From positions 1 through 64,000 of the forward strand of contig BJHK01000017.1 in assembly GCA_014192425.1 (NCBI GenBank): a stretch of DNA of 64,000 nt, given 5' to 3'. Of this stretch, positions 1 to 13,350 are shown piece by piece. Both the position numbers and the translations under genes were made by a program. The stretch is from Planctomycetia bacterium. Its GTDB lineage: Bacteria; Planctomycetota; Planctomycetia; Pirellulales; UBA1268. Below the pieces are notes generated by a model, which worked only from the letters and a program-made list of their open reading frames with translations, did no database searches and was not told the origin of the DNA. Positions within the stretch are counted from its first letter, which is position 1, and every line of letters begins with the position of its first letter.

Positions 1-2
1 TG

Positions 3-167
3 CTCAACCAAGACACCAAGCAGGCTATGCGGCGGCAAAGGCCTCGCGATCAATCGCAGATGATCGCCAACACCCGCTCACATCTGCGACGCCGCCAGAA
101 GCAGCCGGGGGTCGTTCGCAACTTCTTGGAAGAAGAACACGTTCAATACGCGGCGGCTGCCGGGTAG
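3..167 (+). CDS. Possible C-terminal end of a truncated gene
   Basis: An open frame runs from the window edge and stops at TAG 165-167, giving about 54 residues rich in Arg, Gln and Ala and ending in EEEHVQYAAAAG. There is no upstream context to identify it. The local base composition is less GC-rich than the rest of the window, so this may be the tail of a gene of different origin. It may also be a chance open frame, since no motif was recognised. Confidence 0.25.
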   Translation, partial: LNQDTKQAMRRQRPRDQSQMIANTRSHLRRRQKQPGVVRNFLEEEHVQYAAAAG

Positions 168-500
168 GAAACGTCAACTATTGGATGCTCCCCGTAGTAA
201 TGAACTGAATCCGTAAGACTTCCGCATTCTTTTGGTTCCACGCAGGAAGCCCAAGCTCTTGTGCGTGCCGAGAATAGAGTGCGGAGAGGGAACAGGCGGG
301 GCAGGCTGCAACGGGCAGGGCAAACACGGGCGGGACCGCACGACATCACACGCCTGCTCGGCGTGCCGTCGTGTCAGCGCGGGGAGGACTAGCCGAGGGG
401 AGGGGGCAGCGCCAAGGGGCCGGCAGCGGGGCAGGGACGCGCTGCGGGGTTTCCGTTCGTGCTCCGACCGTGCGCGGGCGGCACGGTCAGAACGGACTCC
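168..500. other. Intergenic region without a recognisable gene
   Basis: This 333-bp stretch lies between the possible gene tail and the minus-strand hypothetical gene that ends at 501. Short frames exist on both strands but none has a convincing start, composition or family resemblance. The first 90 bases are AT-richer than the surroundings. No tRNA or clear hairpin was seen. Confidence 0.4.
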
Positions 501-1007
501 TCACGCCGCCTCGCCCCAGGCGCGGCGCACTTCCGCCAGCCCCTCGACGCACAGGTCGTACTCGTGGCTCAGCCGCTCGAAGAGCGCCCGCTCCGCCGCG
601 GCCTCCTCCGGTTCCAGCGTGCTCGCCAGCCAGTAGGCCCGCTTGCCGGCCTCGCGGTAGACCGTCACCTGGTCCGCTCCGGCAGGGTGCGGAAACCGTT
701 GCAAGGCCTCGGGATAGACGCCGCTCCAGAAGAGCGTGTAGTCACCGATCTGCCGGTATTCCTCCACGGCCTCGTCGGCCGCCGCATGCCGGCGAACCGT
801 CAGCAGCACCTCCGCGATCGCGGTCGCCTCCTCCCGGCCCACGCCCGGCAGCGCCGCAACACGGTCGTGCCGGAGAAAGCGGACGAGCAGCAACGCGACG
901 TAGTCCACGAGCGCGGGATCGACCACCCCGAGCCGCGTGCAAAACGCGTATTCCGTCAGGCCGCGGAAGAATCGATCGACGTCGGCGGGGTCGCGTGGGG
1001 AGAACAT
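501..1007 (-). CDS. Conserved hypothetical protein (168 aa)
   Basis: The 168-residue product is acidic and mostly helical-looking, with no signal peptide or membrane segment. The ATG at 1007 has a GAGG seven bases upstream, which supports the start. Residues such as FSPRDPADVDRFF and YTLFWSGVYPEAL look like a conserved globular domain, but I cannot assign a family. It is transcribed in the same direction as trpBA, with about 105 bp between its start and the end of trpA, so it could be read through from that operon. Its function is unknown. Confidence 0.7.
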   Translation of the reverse strand: MFSPRDPADVDRFFRGLTEYAFCTRLGVVDPALVDYVALLLVRFLRHDRVAALPGVGREEATAIAEVLLTVRRHAAADEAVEEYRQIGDYTLFWSGVYPEALQRFPHPAGADQVTVYREAGKRAYWLASTLEPEEAAAERALFERLSHEYDLCVEGLAEVRRAWGEAA

Positions 1008-1112
1008 GGCACAGCCTCGCTGGGGGCACGCCTCCTGTTGATACGAACCTTTATAGGCTTCGGTTCCGGCTCCCGGCCATCTGAAATTTTCCGTTGCCTG
1101 ACCGGCTGCGGA

Positions 1113-1949
1113 TCAGGAGCGGACGGCGGCCACGAGGCCGGCGACGAACCCCTCGACCTCCCCCTGCAGGGCGGACGTCGGCCGGTCGGCGGCGGCATCG
1201 AGCAGGCGGACGAGGGCCGACCCCACGATCACGCCGTCGGCCACCTCGGCCACCTGCCGGGCCTGCTCGGGCCCCGAGATCCCGAAGCCGACCATGATCG
1301 GCACGTCGGTCTTCGTCCGCAGCCACTGCACCCGCTCGATCAGACCGGGGGGCAGGTCGGTGCGGGCCCCTGTCACGCCCGCCACCGACACACAATACAA
1401 AAAACCGGTCGAGCGGGCGGCGATCTGCGCAGCCCGCTCGGGCGGCGTGGTCGGCGTCACGAGTCGCACGAGCGCCAGCCCGGCGGCACGGCAGGCCTGG
1501 TCGAGATCATCCGATTCCTCGAGCGGCAGGTCGGGCACGACGAAGCCGGCCAGGCCGGCGGCCACCGCATCGGCCACGAACCGGCCGATGCCGCGCCGGT
1601 AGATCACGGCATAACTCCCCATCGCCACTAGCGGCATCGACACCCTGGCCGCCGCCTGCTTCGCCGCGCCGAACACGCCGTCGAGCGTGATCCCGGCATT
1701 CAGGGCCCGGGTGTAGGAAGACTGGATCACCGGCCCATCGGCGATCGGATCGCTGTAGGGAACACCCAGTTCGCAGAGCGAACCCCCGGCCCGGTCGATC
1801 GCCTCGATCACCGCCACCGTGGTGGCGACGTCGGGATCACCGACCGTGACGAAGGGCGCGACGGCCTTGCGGCCTGCGGCACGGTTGGCGGCGAAGATGG
1901 CGGCGAGGCGGGCGACGCCGCTCTCCGCGGCGACCGATGGGGCGTGCAT
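1113..1949 (-). CDS. trpA: Tryptophan synthase alpha subunit
   Basis: TrpA cleaves indole-3-glycerol phosphate to indole and glyceraldehyde-3-phosphate in the last step of tryptophan synthesis, and passes indole to TrpB through a tunnel. The 278-residue length is normal for the TIM-barrel family. The catalytic acids are visible in CELGVPYSDPIADGP (Glu60 and Asp71). The phosphate-binding end is represented by GFGISGPEQA and the following GVIVGSALV. The ATG at 1949 is preceded by AGGAG eight bases upstream. It starts three bases after the trpB stop, so the two are co-transcribed and probably translationally coupled. Confidence 0.96.
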   Translation of the reverse strand: MHAPSVAAESGVARLAAIFAANRAAGRKAVAPFVTVGDPDVATTVAVIEAIDRAGGSLCELGVPYSDPIADGPVIQSSYTRALNAGITLDGVFGAAKQAAARVSMPLVAMGSYAVIYRRGIGRFVADAVAAGLAGFVVPDLPLEESDDLDQACRAAGLALVRLVTPTTPPERAAQIAARSTGFLYCVSVAGVTGARTDLPPGLIERVQWLRTKTDVPIMVGFGISGPEQARQVAEVADGVIVGSALVRLLDAAADRPTSALQGEVEGFVAGLVAAVRS

Positions 1950-1952
1950 GCG

Positions 1953-3188
<1,236 letters not shown>

Positions 3189-3253
3189 CCTGGGGCCGCA
3201 CGGCGAACGAAGCCCGCGAGCTCCGGCACCGGCCGGTTTCCGCGGACGCTCAG

Positions 3254-3259
3254 ATTGTA
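3254..3259 (-). promoter_or_regulatory. Candidate -10 box for trpBA
   Basis: Read on the minus strand this is TACAAT inside the ten bases GGCTACAATC, 66 bases upstream of the trpB start. The same ten bases precede proS. No good -35 match is visible 16-18 bases upstream, so this is only a plausible extended or weak sigma-70-type promoter. Confidence 0.3.
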
Positions 3260-3328
3260 GCCGCTGGCGGCGGTGCTACCATCGCGACGGCTTCTCGTGT
3301 CGCGGTCCCGGGAGCGAACCCAGCGCCG

Positions 3329-4240
3329 ATGCCCGAACTCCCCGAAGTCGAGACGATGCGGCGCGGGATCGGCTTCCTGGCCGGCCGGCGGATCGCCGCG
3401 GCCGAGTTTCCCCGCGGCCCCGTGCGGCCGATCCTCGTCGAGCCGCGGCCCGCCACCGTCGTTCGACAGATCGTCGGCCGGACCGTCGGCGGCGTCGAGC
3501 GCCGCGGCAAGCGGATCCTCATCGGCATCGCCGCGGCGGCCGGCCGGCCCCGGCAGTGGCTCGTCATCGAACCGCGGATGACCGGCCGGTTCGCGACCAC
3601 GACGCCACCGACCGCCGGCCATGTGCGGCTGGTGCTCCGCCTGGCGGTGCATGCCGACCTGCCTGCCGCGGTCGTTTGCTTCTGGGACCTGCGCGGCCTG
3701 GGAACGATCCGGCTCGTCGATGACCGGGGTCTGGAGAGGCTCTGCGGTCCGGACCGGCTCGGTCCCGACGGCCTGACGGTGACCGCGGCCGACCTCGTCA
3801 CCGGGCTGGGCGACTCGCGCCGCGCGGTCAAGGTCGCGCTCCTCGACCAGCGGTCCGTGGCCGGCATCGGCAACATCTACGCCGCGGAGATCCTCCATCG
3901 CGCCGGCATCGACCCGCGCAGCACGTGCCGGCGGCTCGGCGCGGAGGCCTGGGAACGACTCGCCCGGGAGACCCGCCGCGTCCTCGCCGCAGCGGTGCGG
4001 TGCGAGGGATCGTCGATCGGCGACGAGACGTACAAGACGGCCGACGACCGGCCAGGCCGGTTCCAGCGCCGGCATCGCGTCTACGGCCGGGCCGGGATGC
4101 CGTGCGTCGGCTGCGGCACGTCCGTCGTGCGGATCGTCCAGGCGCAGCGATCGACGTTCTTCTGCCCACAGTGCCAACGCCGCCCCGGCGCACGTCCCGC
4201 GCGGCGGTCAAAGTTGCCCCGCGCCGGCCGCATGGCGTAG
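3329..4240 (+). CDS. mutM: Formamidopyrimidine-DNA glycosylase (Fpg/MutM)
   Basis: MutM excises oxidised purines such as 8-oxoguanine and nicks the DNA by beta/delta elimination. The start at 3329 was chosen because the mature N-terminus must be Pro: MPELPEVETMRRG supplies the catalytic Pro2 and Glu3. Lys61 in RRGKRILIG matches the conserved DNA-contacting lysine. The H2TH segment is NIYAAEILHRAGI, and the C-terminal zinc finger has two CxxC pairs (CVGC and CPQC). The 303-residue length is slightly long for the family because of a basic tail after the zinc finger. An open frame continues upstream of 3329 but adds only non-homologous sequence. Confidence 0.95.
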   Translation: MPELPEVETMRRGIGFLAGRRIAAAEFPRGPVRPILVEPRPATVVRQIVGRTVGGVERRGKRILIGIAAAAGRPRQWLVIEPRMTGRFATTTPPTAGHVRLVLRLAVHADLPAAVVCFWDLRGLGTIRLVDDRGLERLCGPDRLGPDGLTVTAADLVTGLGDSRRAVKVALLDQRSVAGIGNIYAAEILHRAGIDPRSTCRRLGAEAWERLARETRRVLAAAVRCEGSSIGDETYKTADDRPGRFQRRHRVYGRAGMPCVGCGTSVVRIVQAQRSTFFCPQCQRRPGARPARRSKLPRAGRMA

Positions 4241-4287
4241 CCTGAACATCCCGGCTCCGTTCAGGGGCGATCACGAAAGGATGACCG

Positions 4288-5328
4288 ATGAGCACATTCC
4301 CCGCACACGAGCGGTCCGCCAATCTGACCCGGCGCCGACTGATCGGCTCGACGGCGGCAGCCGCCGGCGGCCTGGCACTGGGCGCGGTCGGTCCGCACGG
4401 CAGCGCCGAGACACCCCCGGCAGCAGGCCGTCCCTCGGCCGAGACGCTCGCCGCCCGGCTGCACGCGTCGCTCGCGCCCGGGCAACGGGAGAAGATCTGC
4501 TTTCCGTGGGACTACCGGCATCCGAAATACGGCCTGCTCCGCACCCGGATCGGCAACAACTGGAACGCGACCGAGCCGGAGGTGGCCAGCGACTTCTTCA
4601 CGAAGGACCAGCAGCGGCTCGTCCGCGAGATCTTCGAGCAGCTCATCGAGCCCGACTGGCACGCCCGCTTCGACAAGCAGCTCGAGGACGACGCCGGCGG
4701 CTTCGGCCAGAGCCAGTCGATCGCCCTGATCGGCGCGCCGGGCAACGGGGGCAAGTTCCAGTTCCTGCTCACCGGGCGGCACATGACGCTGCGCTGCGAC
4801 GGCGACGCGGCCGAGCACGTCGCCTTCGGCGGCCCGATCTTCTATGGCCACGACGCCGGCAGCTTCAACGAGGGGCCGAAGCACGAGGGGAACGTCTTCT
4901 GGCCGCAGGCGGTCGCCGCCAACCGCGTGTACGCGATGCTCGACGGAAAGCAGCAGGCCAAGGCGCTGGTGGACGCGCTGCCTGCCGAGAACGCGGTCGC
5001 GTTCCGCGGCGCCGACGGCCTGCCGCCCGGCATTCCGCTGGCCGACCTCGCGCCCGACCAGCGGGCCGAGGTCGAGAAGGTGCTCTCCATCCTCCTCGAA
5101 CCCTTCCGGACCCGCGATCGCGACGAGGTCCGGGGCTGCCTCGCCAAGCAGGGAGGGCTCGACCGCTGCCGGCTCGCTTTCTACAAGCAGGGAGACATCG
5201 GCAACGACCAGGTCTGGGACTGCTGGCGGCTGGAAGGTCCGGCGTTCGTCTGGTACTTCCGCGGCGCGCCGCACGTCCACGTCTGGGTGAACGTCGCCGA
5301 CACACCCGAGATCGCGACCAATGCCTGA
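4288..5328 (+). CDS. Tat-exported DUF3500-family protein
   Basis: The N-terminus carries a twin-arginine signal (NLTRRRLIGSTAAAAGGLAL) followed by AxA-type cleavage candidates near residue 37, so the 346-residue protein is probably exported folded. The mature part resembles the DUF3500 family, with segments GGPIFYGHDAG, HEGNVFWPQA and APHVHVWVNV; the biochemical role of that family is not established. His-rich motifs hint at metal binding, which is an inference. The stop codon overlaps the start of thiO by eight bases, indicating translational coupling. Confidence 0.7.
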   Translation: MSTFPAHERSANLTRRRLIGSTAAAAGGLALGAVGPHGSAETPPAAGRPSAETLAARLHASLAPGQREKICFPWDYRHPKYGLLRTRIGNNWNATEPEVASDFFTKDQQRLVREIFEQLIEPDWHARFDKQLEDDAGGFGQSQSIALIGAPGNGGKFQFLLTGRHMTLRCDGDAAEHVAFGGPIFYGHDAGSFNEGPKHEGNVFWPQAVAANRVYAMLDGKQQAKALVDALPAENAVAFRGADGLPPGIPLADLAPDQRAEVEKVLSILLEPFRTRDRDEVRGCLAKQGGLDRCRLAFYKQGDIGNDQVWDCWRLEGPAFVWYFRGAPHVHVWVNVADTPEIATNA

Positions 5329-6535
5329 CGGCTCCGGCCGCTCCGTCGACTGCTGCATCGTCGGCGGCGGCATCATCGCCCTGTCGATCGCGCGGGAACT
5401 TGCCGGCCGCGGCCTGCGTGTCAGGGTCCTGGCCCGGGGACCAGCCCGCGAGACAGCCTCCTGGGCGGCGGTCGGCATCTTTCCCCCCGCGCCGCGTTAC
5501 CCCGGCTGTCCGCCCAACGCCGCGCTCACCGCCTGGAGCGACGACCTGCACCGCACCTGGGCCGCCGACCTGCTCGCCGAGACCGGTATCGACAACGGCC
5601 TGCGCCGCTGCGGCGGCCTGCACCTGGCGGCGACCGAGGCGGACCGCGACCGGCTCCGGGGTGTGGCGGCCGAATGGCGGGCCAAGCGTACGCGGTGCGA
5701 ACTGCTCGGCCCCGACGACGTCGCCGCCTGCGAGCCGGCGCTCAGGCATGCCGTCGAGCGGGCCGCGATCGCGGGGGGATTGCTTCTCCCGGACGAGCAG
5801 CGGATTCGTCCGCCGCGACACCTCCAGGCCCTGGAGCGATCGTGCCTTGGTCGCGGCGTGACGATCACCCGCGGCGCGTCGGCCCGCGAGTTCGTGCGCC
5901 GTGGCGGGCGGGTCGAGGCGGTGATCGCCGACGTGGATGGGCATGCGGAGCGGGTGGACGCGGGGGCGTTCGTGCTCGCCGCCGGGGCCTGGACCGGCGG
6001 GCTGGCCGCCGGCCTCGGTGCAGCCGTGGAGACGCGGCCGATCCGCGGCCAGATCGTGCTTCTCGAATTGCCGCGGCAGGTGCTGACGCGGATCGTGAAC
6101 AGCGGACTCGACTACCTCGTGCCGCGCGAGGATGGCCACCTGCTCGTCGGCTCGACGATCGAGGATGCGGGCTTCGAGCCGGTGACGACGCCCGACGCCA
6201 TCGCCCGCCTGCGCCACCTGGCCCGCGACCTGCTGGGCCCGATCGCCGACCGGCCGCCGGCGGCCGTCTGGGCCGGACTACGGCCCGGCTCCGCCGACGG
6301 CACGCCGTTCATCGGCAGGCTTCCCGGACTCGACAACACGGTCATCGCCACGGGGCATTTCCGGGCGGGCCTGCACCAGTCGCCGGCCACCGCCATGATG
6401 GTCGCCGACATCCTCACCGACCGCCCCTGTCAGCTCGATCCCGCCCCGTTCGCCCCCGACCGCGGGCCGACGGCGCCGACCGCCGACTCGGTGGCGACCT
6501 ACCTAGCCCGCGCCGCAGCGGCGACGGGCGCCTGA
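5321..6535 (+). CDS. thiO: Glycine oxidase ThiO-like FAD-dependent amine oxidase
   Basis: This 404-residue flavoprotein has the N-terminal dinucleotide-binding motif CCIVGGGIIALSIARELAGRG and the DAO-family C-terminal block VWAGLRPGSADGTPFIGRLP. These features fit ThiO/glycine oxidase, which oxidises glycine to iminoacetate for the thiazole half of thiamine, or a related D-amino-acid or sarcosine oxidase. A hydrophobic ETRPIRGQIVLLE segment typical of ThiO is present. No thi genes are adjacent, so the thiamine role rests on family resemblance alone. The start overlaps the end of the DUF3500 gene by eight bases. Confidence 0.82.
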   Translation: MPDGSGRSVDCCIVGGGIIALSIARELAGRGLRVRVLARGPARETASWAAVGIFPPAPRYPGCPPNAALTAWSDDLHRTWAADLLAETGIDNGLRRCGGLHLAATEADRDRLRGVAAEWRAKRTRCELLGPDDVAACEPALRHAVERAAIAGGLLLPDEQRIRPPRHLQALERSCLGRGVTITRGASAREFVRRGGRVEAVIADVDGHAERVDAGAFVLAAGAWTGGLAAGLGAAVETRPIRGQIVLLELPRQVLTRIVNSGLDYLVPREDGHLLVGSTIEDAGFEPVTTPDAIARLRHLARDLLGPIADRPPAAVWAGLRPGSADGTPFIGRLPGLDNTVIATGHFRAGLHQSPATAMMVADILTDRPCQLDPAPFAPDRGPTAPTADSVATYLARAAAATGA

Positions 6536-6552
6536 CGCGGCCGGTCCTGCGA

Positions 6553-7209
6553 TCAGGCCGCCTGGAGAAGGAGGCGGCGATGAATCTGCTCGACGTCGGC
6601 GACCGAGAGGCTGCCGTCGGACCTGCTGTCGGCCACGACCGCGGCGAGTTCACCGAGTTTCAGTGCCGCCCGGGGGATGCCCGCCGCGATCTCGTGGATC
6701 GTCCGGGCGACGTCGGCGAACTCTGGCCCGTCGGCGACCCGCGGCAGCAGCGGCTCGAGCAGGCGGCTGGTCTCCGCTGCCGAGAAGGGATGGAGCGTGG
6801 CCCGCAGCGTCACCATTCGCTCCACCGCGCGGTCCCGCGAGACGAGCGTCAAGAGCCGCCCCTCGCCGCCAAACACGACCGCCGCGCCGGGCCGCCGTCT
6901 GCCGGCGGCGGCGAGCAGCTGGCCGAGGGCCGGGGCATCGACGTCGTGCGCGTCGTCGGCGACGACGACGTCGGGCAGAGCGTCGACGTCGTCCGCGCGG
7001 GCCAGCCAGTCGGCGAGCCGCATGCAGGCGCACGACCGCCCGCCCCGAATCTGGCCGGCCGCGAGGCAGGCGAGGACCCTCGTCTTGCCGGTGCCGGGCG
7101 GGCCGCAGAGGACCGCGAGGCTCCCTGGAGATGCGACGCCACAGGCAAGCTTGGCCAGCGCTGCCCGCTGGCCATCGATAAGCGTCGACGCGTCGGTGTC
7201 GTTCTTCAT
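6553..7209 (-). CDS. Small AAA-type ATPase (ExeA/GspA-like)
   Basis: This 218-residue P-loop ATPase has Walker A GPPGTGKT at residues 36-43 and a Walker B-like VVVADDAHD around residue 83. It continues with a region resembling the lid of ExeA, TniB or PEP-CTERM-locus ATPases (LHPFSAAETSRLLEPLLPRV). No transmembrane segment is visible. Its start overlaps the end of the upstream ATPase gene by four bases (ATGA), so the two are translationally coupled. The pairing of a CpsD/ParA-like ATPase with an ExeA-like ATPase recalls exopolysaccharide loci, but no polysaccharide gene is nearby. Its exact role is unknown. Confidence 0.75.
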   Translation of the reverse strand: MKNDTDASTLIDGQRAALAKLACGVASPGSLAVLCGPPGTGKTRVLACLAAGQIRGGRSCACMRLADWLARADDVDALPDVVVADDAHDVDAPALGQLLAAAGRRRPGAAVVFGGEGRLLTLVSRDRAVERMVTLRATLHPFSAAETSRLLEPLLPRVADGPEFADVARTIHEIAAGIPRAALKLGELAAVVADSRSDGSLSVADVEQIHRRLLLQAA

Positions 7210-7847
7210 GCCGTTGCCATGGGTTCGGATGCCGGTGCGAACGACACGACCTCGCCCAGCACCTCGATGCCGAGTGATTCGAGGACCACCTCACGGGCCG
7301 GAGCCGGTTGTCGGTCGGCGCGGCGCACGAGGATCGCCGCCTCGCAGCCGAGGCTCGCCACGATGAGACGCTGCCGCCGGATCGGCCCCGGAGGAAACCA
7401 GATGCCCGCGTCGACGATGACGATCCGCTTGTCGTGGGTCGGCTCGACCGAGCCGCCGATCTGCTCAGGTCCGATCTCGACGACGTCGCGCCCGCGGGCG
7501 CGGAGGACGTGGACGAGTCCGGCCACGAGCGTGCTGCGTCCCTCGCCCCGCTCGGCACCGGTGACGGCGATCACACGCCGGCCCCGGCTCCGCGCTCCCT
7601 CCACGGTCTCAGCCAGCCGGTTCCACTGCGGCCGCGCGGCCGCGAGCAACTGCTCGAGAACCGATCCCCTCATCACGCTGGCGGGCGTTGGCTCGGGAAT
7701 CGACGACGCGACGCACGCCGGCACGGGCTGACCGTGAGCCGCCACCAGCGGTTCGGGCCTTGAATCCGACGCATGAACGGCGGAGGGTGGCCCCGCGTCC
7801 TGCCCCCAGCGGCCCAGGAAGGCGGCGTCGATCGCGTCGATGCTCAT
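7206..7847 (-). CDS. CpsD/ParA-like P-loop ATPase with variant Walker A
   Basis: The 213-residue protein has about 60 residues of disordered N-terminus. It then shows a fold like the cytoplasmic domain of bacterial tyrosine kinases (CpsD/CapB) or ParA-type ATPases. The P-loop is GAERGEGRST (residues 97-106), where the usual GEGKST lysine is replaced by Arg104. The Walker A'-like strand is RIVIVDAGIW. A Tyr-rich C-terminal cluster, the autophosphorylation tail of true BY-kinases, is absent, so kinase activity is doubtful. It overlaps its neighbours on both sides by four bases. Confidence 0.68.
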   Translation of the reverse strand: MSIDAIDAAFLGRWGQDAGPPSAVHASDSRPEPLVAAHGQPVPACVASSIPEPTPASVMRGSVLEQLLAAARPQWNRLAETVEGARSRGRRVIAVTGAERGEGRSTLVAGLVHVLRARGRDVVEIGPEQIGGSVEPTHDKRIVIVDAGIWFPPGPIRRQRLIVASLGCEAAILVRRADRQPAPAREVVLESLGIEVLGEVVSFAPASEPMATA

Positions 7848-8158
7848 CGCGGCGTCGTTCCGGAGGGGGCGGTGAACGGGGGCGGCTCCGAGGCCAGGCG
7901 CGGGGCCGGATGTCGGCGGCCGAGGCCCGGCCGCTCACCGATCGCGACGAACGTCCAGACGACGGCGGCCACGATGGCGAGCGTCACGACCGACCACGTG
8001 GGAAACATCGACTTCTTGTGACGGCGATTCTGCGAACGCTTCGGCGGAACGCACGCGACCCGCTCCGGCGTCGGCCCCGATCGGGCACACGTCCCGGCAG
8101 CCGGCGACGGCACGGCACGATCCGGCGACACGTCTGGAAATTCAGCGATCACGCGCAT
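7844..8158 (-). CDS. Small single-pass membrane protein
   Basis: This short gene (104 residues from ATG 8158) ends in an ATGA overlap with the CpsD/ParA-like gene, which is the main evidence that it is real. The product has a basic stretch (PKRSQNRRHKKS, residues 40-50) followed by one hydrophobic segment, MFPTWSVVTLAIVAAVVWTF (51-70), and a Pro-rich tail. By position it could be the membrane partner of the two ATPases, a reduced analogue of a polysaccharide co-polymerase; that is inference. Translation might instead begin at the internal Met51. Confidence 0.55.
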   Translation of the reverse strand: MRVIAEFPDVSPDRAVPSPAAGTCARSGPTPERVACVPPKRSQNRRHKKSMFPTWSVVTLAIVAAVVWTFVAIGERPGLGRRHPAPRLASEPPPFTAPSGTTPR

Positions 8159-8449
8159 GCCCCGCCCCCCCGCAGGCAGTGCATCGTCCCGCCCCGGCCA
8201 CGGGCTTGAGTGCCCGCGTTGCCGGTGGAAAGGGGGCGCGAAAGCCCGCAACCCCCGAACGGGAAGCCGCACAGTATGCCCCGCTTTCCCCGCCCGCCTA
8301 TGATGCTGCCGGGGTGAGCGTGACGATATCCGGACGGCGTTCGCACGACCGGGCGTCATGAGAACCATCCAGCCGGGCCGGCAGCGCCGGCTTTCGGCAC
8401 CTGCCCGCTGCCGTTGATTCTTCTGGAAGGAAAACCCGTCCGACCCGCC
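8159..8449. other. Divergent intergenic region upstream of metH
   Basis: This region of about 290 bp separates the minus-strand ATPase cassette from metH. It contains a GC-rich hairpin (CGGGC, six-base loop, GCCCG near 8205-8220) and a TATGAT box at 8299-8304 that could serve as a metH -10. I looked for the GCCACTG and GGTGNAA core of a cobalamin riboswitch and for SAM or SAH riboswitch cores and did not find them. Confidence 0.4.
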
Positions 8450-12145
<3,696 letters not shown>

Positions 12146-12214
12146 CGCGGCCGGCCGGCCGAAGTGGATCGCCGGAGCCCGGCGGGGGTTCCGGCTGGAA
12201 GTGAGGCTGGCGGC

Positions 12215-13198
12215 ATGGCAGGGGAGCGGACGACGGACGGCGCGGAAAAACCGCGGCCGCGGACGCGGCGGGTGATCGTCGATCCCGGCGGCGGCGGGGC
12301 CGATCCGGCCGCTACGGCGATCCTCGTGGAGCGGTTCCTGGCCTACGTGCGGCACGAGCGCGGCCTGGCGACGAACACGCAGGCGGCGTATCGGCGCGAC
12401 CTCCGCGACTTCACCGGCTGGCTCAAGGGCAGGGCACCGGGCAGCCTGTCGGTTCGCGACCTCGGCGACTACTTCGCGTTCCTCTCCGGCCGCGGCCTGG
12501 CCCGGGCGAGCGTGGCCCGGCAGGCGGCCACGCTGCGCACGTTCTTCGCGTTCCTGCAGCTCGAGGGGATCGTGGCGGAGAGCCCGGCCGACCTGATCAG
12601 CGCCGCCAAGCGTGATGACGCGATCCCCGGCTCGCTCGCGCCGGAGCAGGTCGACCGGCTGCTCGACGCGCCCGAGCGACACGCCCCGCGCGGCTTGCGC
12701 GACCGGGCGCTCTTGGAACTGCTCTACGCCACCGGCTGCCGGGCCTCGGAGGTGTCGTCGCTCCGGCTCGTCGACGTCCATCTCGAGGAACGGTTTTGCA
12801 CCTGCCGGGGCAAGGGCGGAAAGGAGCGGGTCGTGCCGCTCGGCGGGCGGGCGATCGCGGCGATCCGCGCCTGGCTCGCCGGCCCGCGGCCTGAGTTCGC
12901 GGCCCGGGCTGGGGCCGCGCCGCCGTGGGCGATCCTCTCGGCCCGCGGCAACCGGCTGTCGCGGATGCGGATCTGGGAAATCGTCCGCGAGCAGGCCGAC
13001 CGGGCCGGCATCCCCCCCGACATTGGCCCGCACACGCTCCGCCACAGCTTCGCGACCCACCTCGTGGCCGGCGGCGTCGACCTGCGGCACGTGCAGGAGA
13101 TGCTCGGCCACGCGAGCATCGCCACGACCCAGCGCTACACCCACGTCGACGCCGACCGACTGAAGAGCGTGCACGCCAAGTTCCACCCGCGCCGCTGA
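12215..13198 (+). CDS. xerD: Tyrosine recombinase XerC/XerD
   Basis: This 327-residue tyrosine recombinase has the SAM-like N-terminal core-binding domain (ERFLAYVRHERGLATNTQAAYRRDL) and the complete catalytic set. These residues are the Arg in ATGCRASEV, the Lys in GKGGKERVVP, HxxR in HTLRHSFATH, the His in LGHASIATTQ and the nucleophile Tyr in RYTHVD. Xer recombinases resolve chromosome dimers at dif; XerC and XerD cannot be told apart safely here. ATG 12215 is chosen for its upstream GGAAGTGAGG. The N-terminus is about 30 residues longer than in E. coli XerD. Confidence 0.9.
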   Translation: MAGERTTDGAEKPRPRTRRVIVDPGGGGADPAATAILVERFLAYVRHERGLATNTQAAYRRDLRDFTGWLKGRAPGSLSVRDLGDYFAFLSGRGLARASVARQAATLRTFFAFLQLEGIVAESPADLISAAKRDDAIPGSLAPEQVDRLLDAPERHAPRGLRDRALLELLYATGCRASEVSSLRLVDVHLEERFCTCRGKGGKERVVPLGGRAIAAIRAWLAGPRPEFAARAGAAPPWAILSARGNRLSRMRIWEIVREQADRAGIPPDIGPHTLRHSFATHLVAGGVDLRHVQEMLGHASIATTQRYTHVDADRLKSVHAKFHPRR

Positions 13199-13215
13199 CA
13201 ACGCCGTGGATCGCG

Positions 13216-13243
13216 CCTGCGAGGCCCTCCTGGCCCGCGCAGG
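13216..13243 (+). terminator. Hairpin downstream of xerD
   Basis: CCTGCG and CGCAGG form an outer stem around an inner GGCC/GGCC stem, starting 18 bases after the xerD stop. There is no T-run after it, so it would be a non-canonical terminator or simply part of the intergenic hairpin families. Confidence 0.3.
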
Positions 13244-13350
13244 CTTACGCTCGGCGGGGCGAAGCCAAGGTTCGCCGCGCCGCCCGGCATCCTGCCGGGC
13301 GAGGGAATCGCTGCGCACACCGGGGAGCCGGTCGGAGGCACGTGCAGGAG

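Noticed and set aside
232-636. Plus-strand frame near the left end
   Set aside because: Its composition is Arg/Ala/Ser-rich with no motif, and it overlaps the better supported minus-strand gene at 501-1007.
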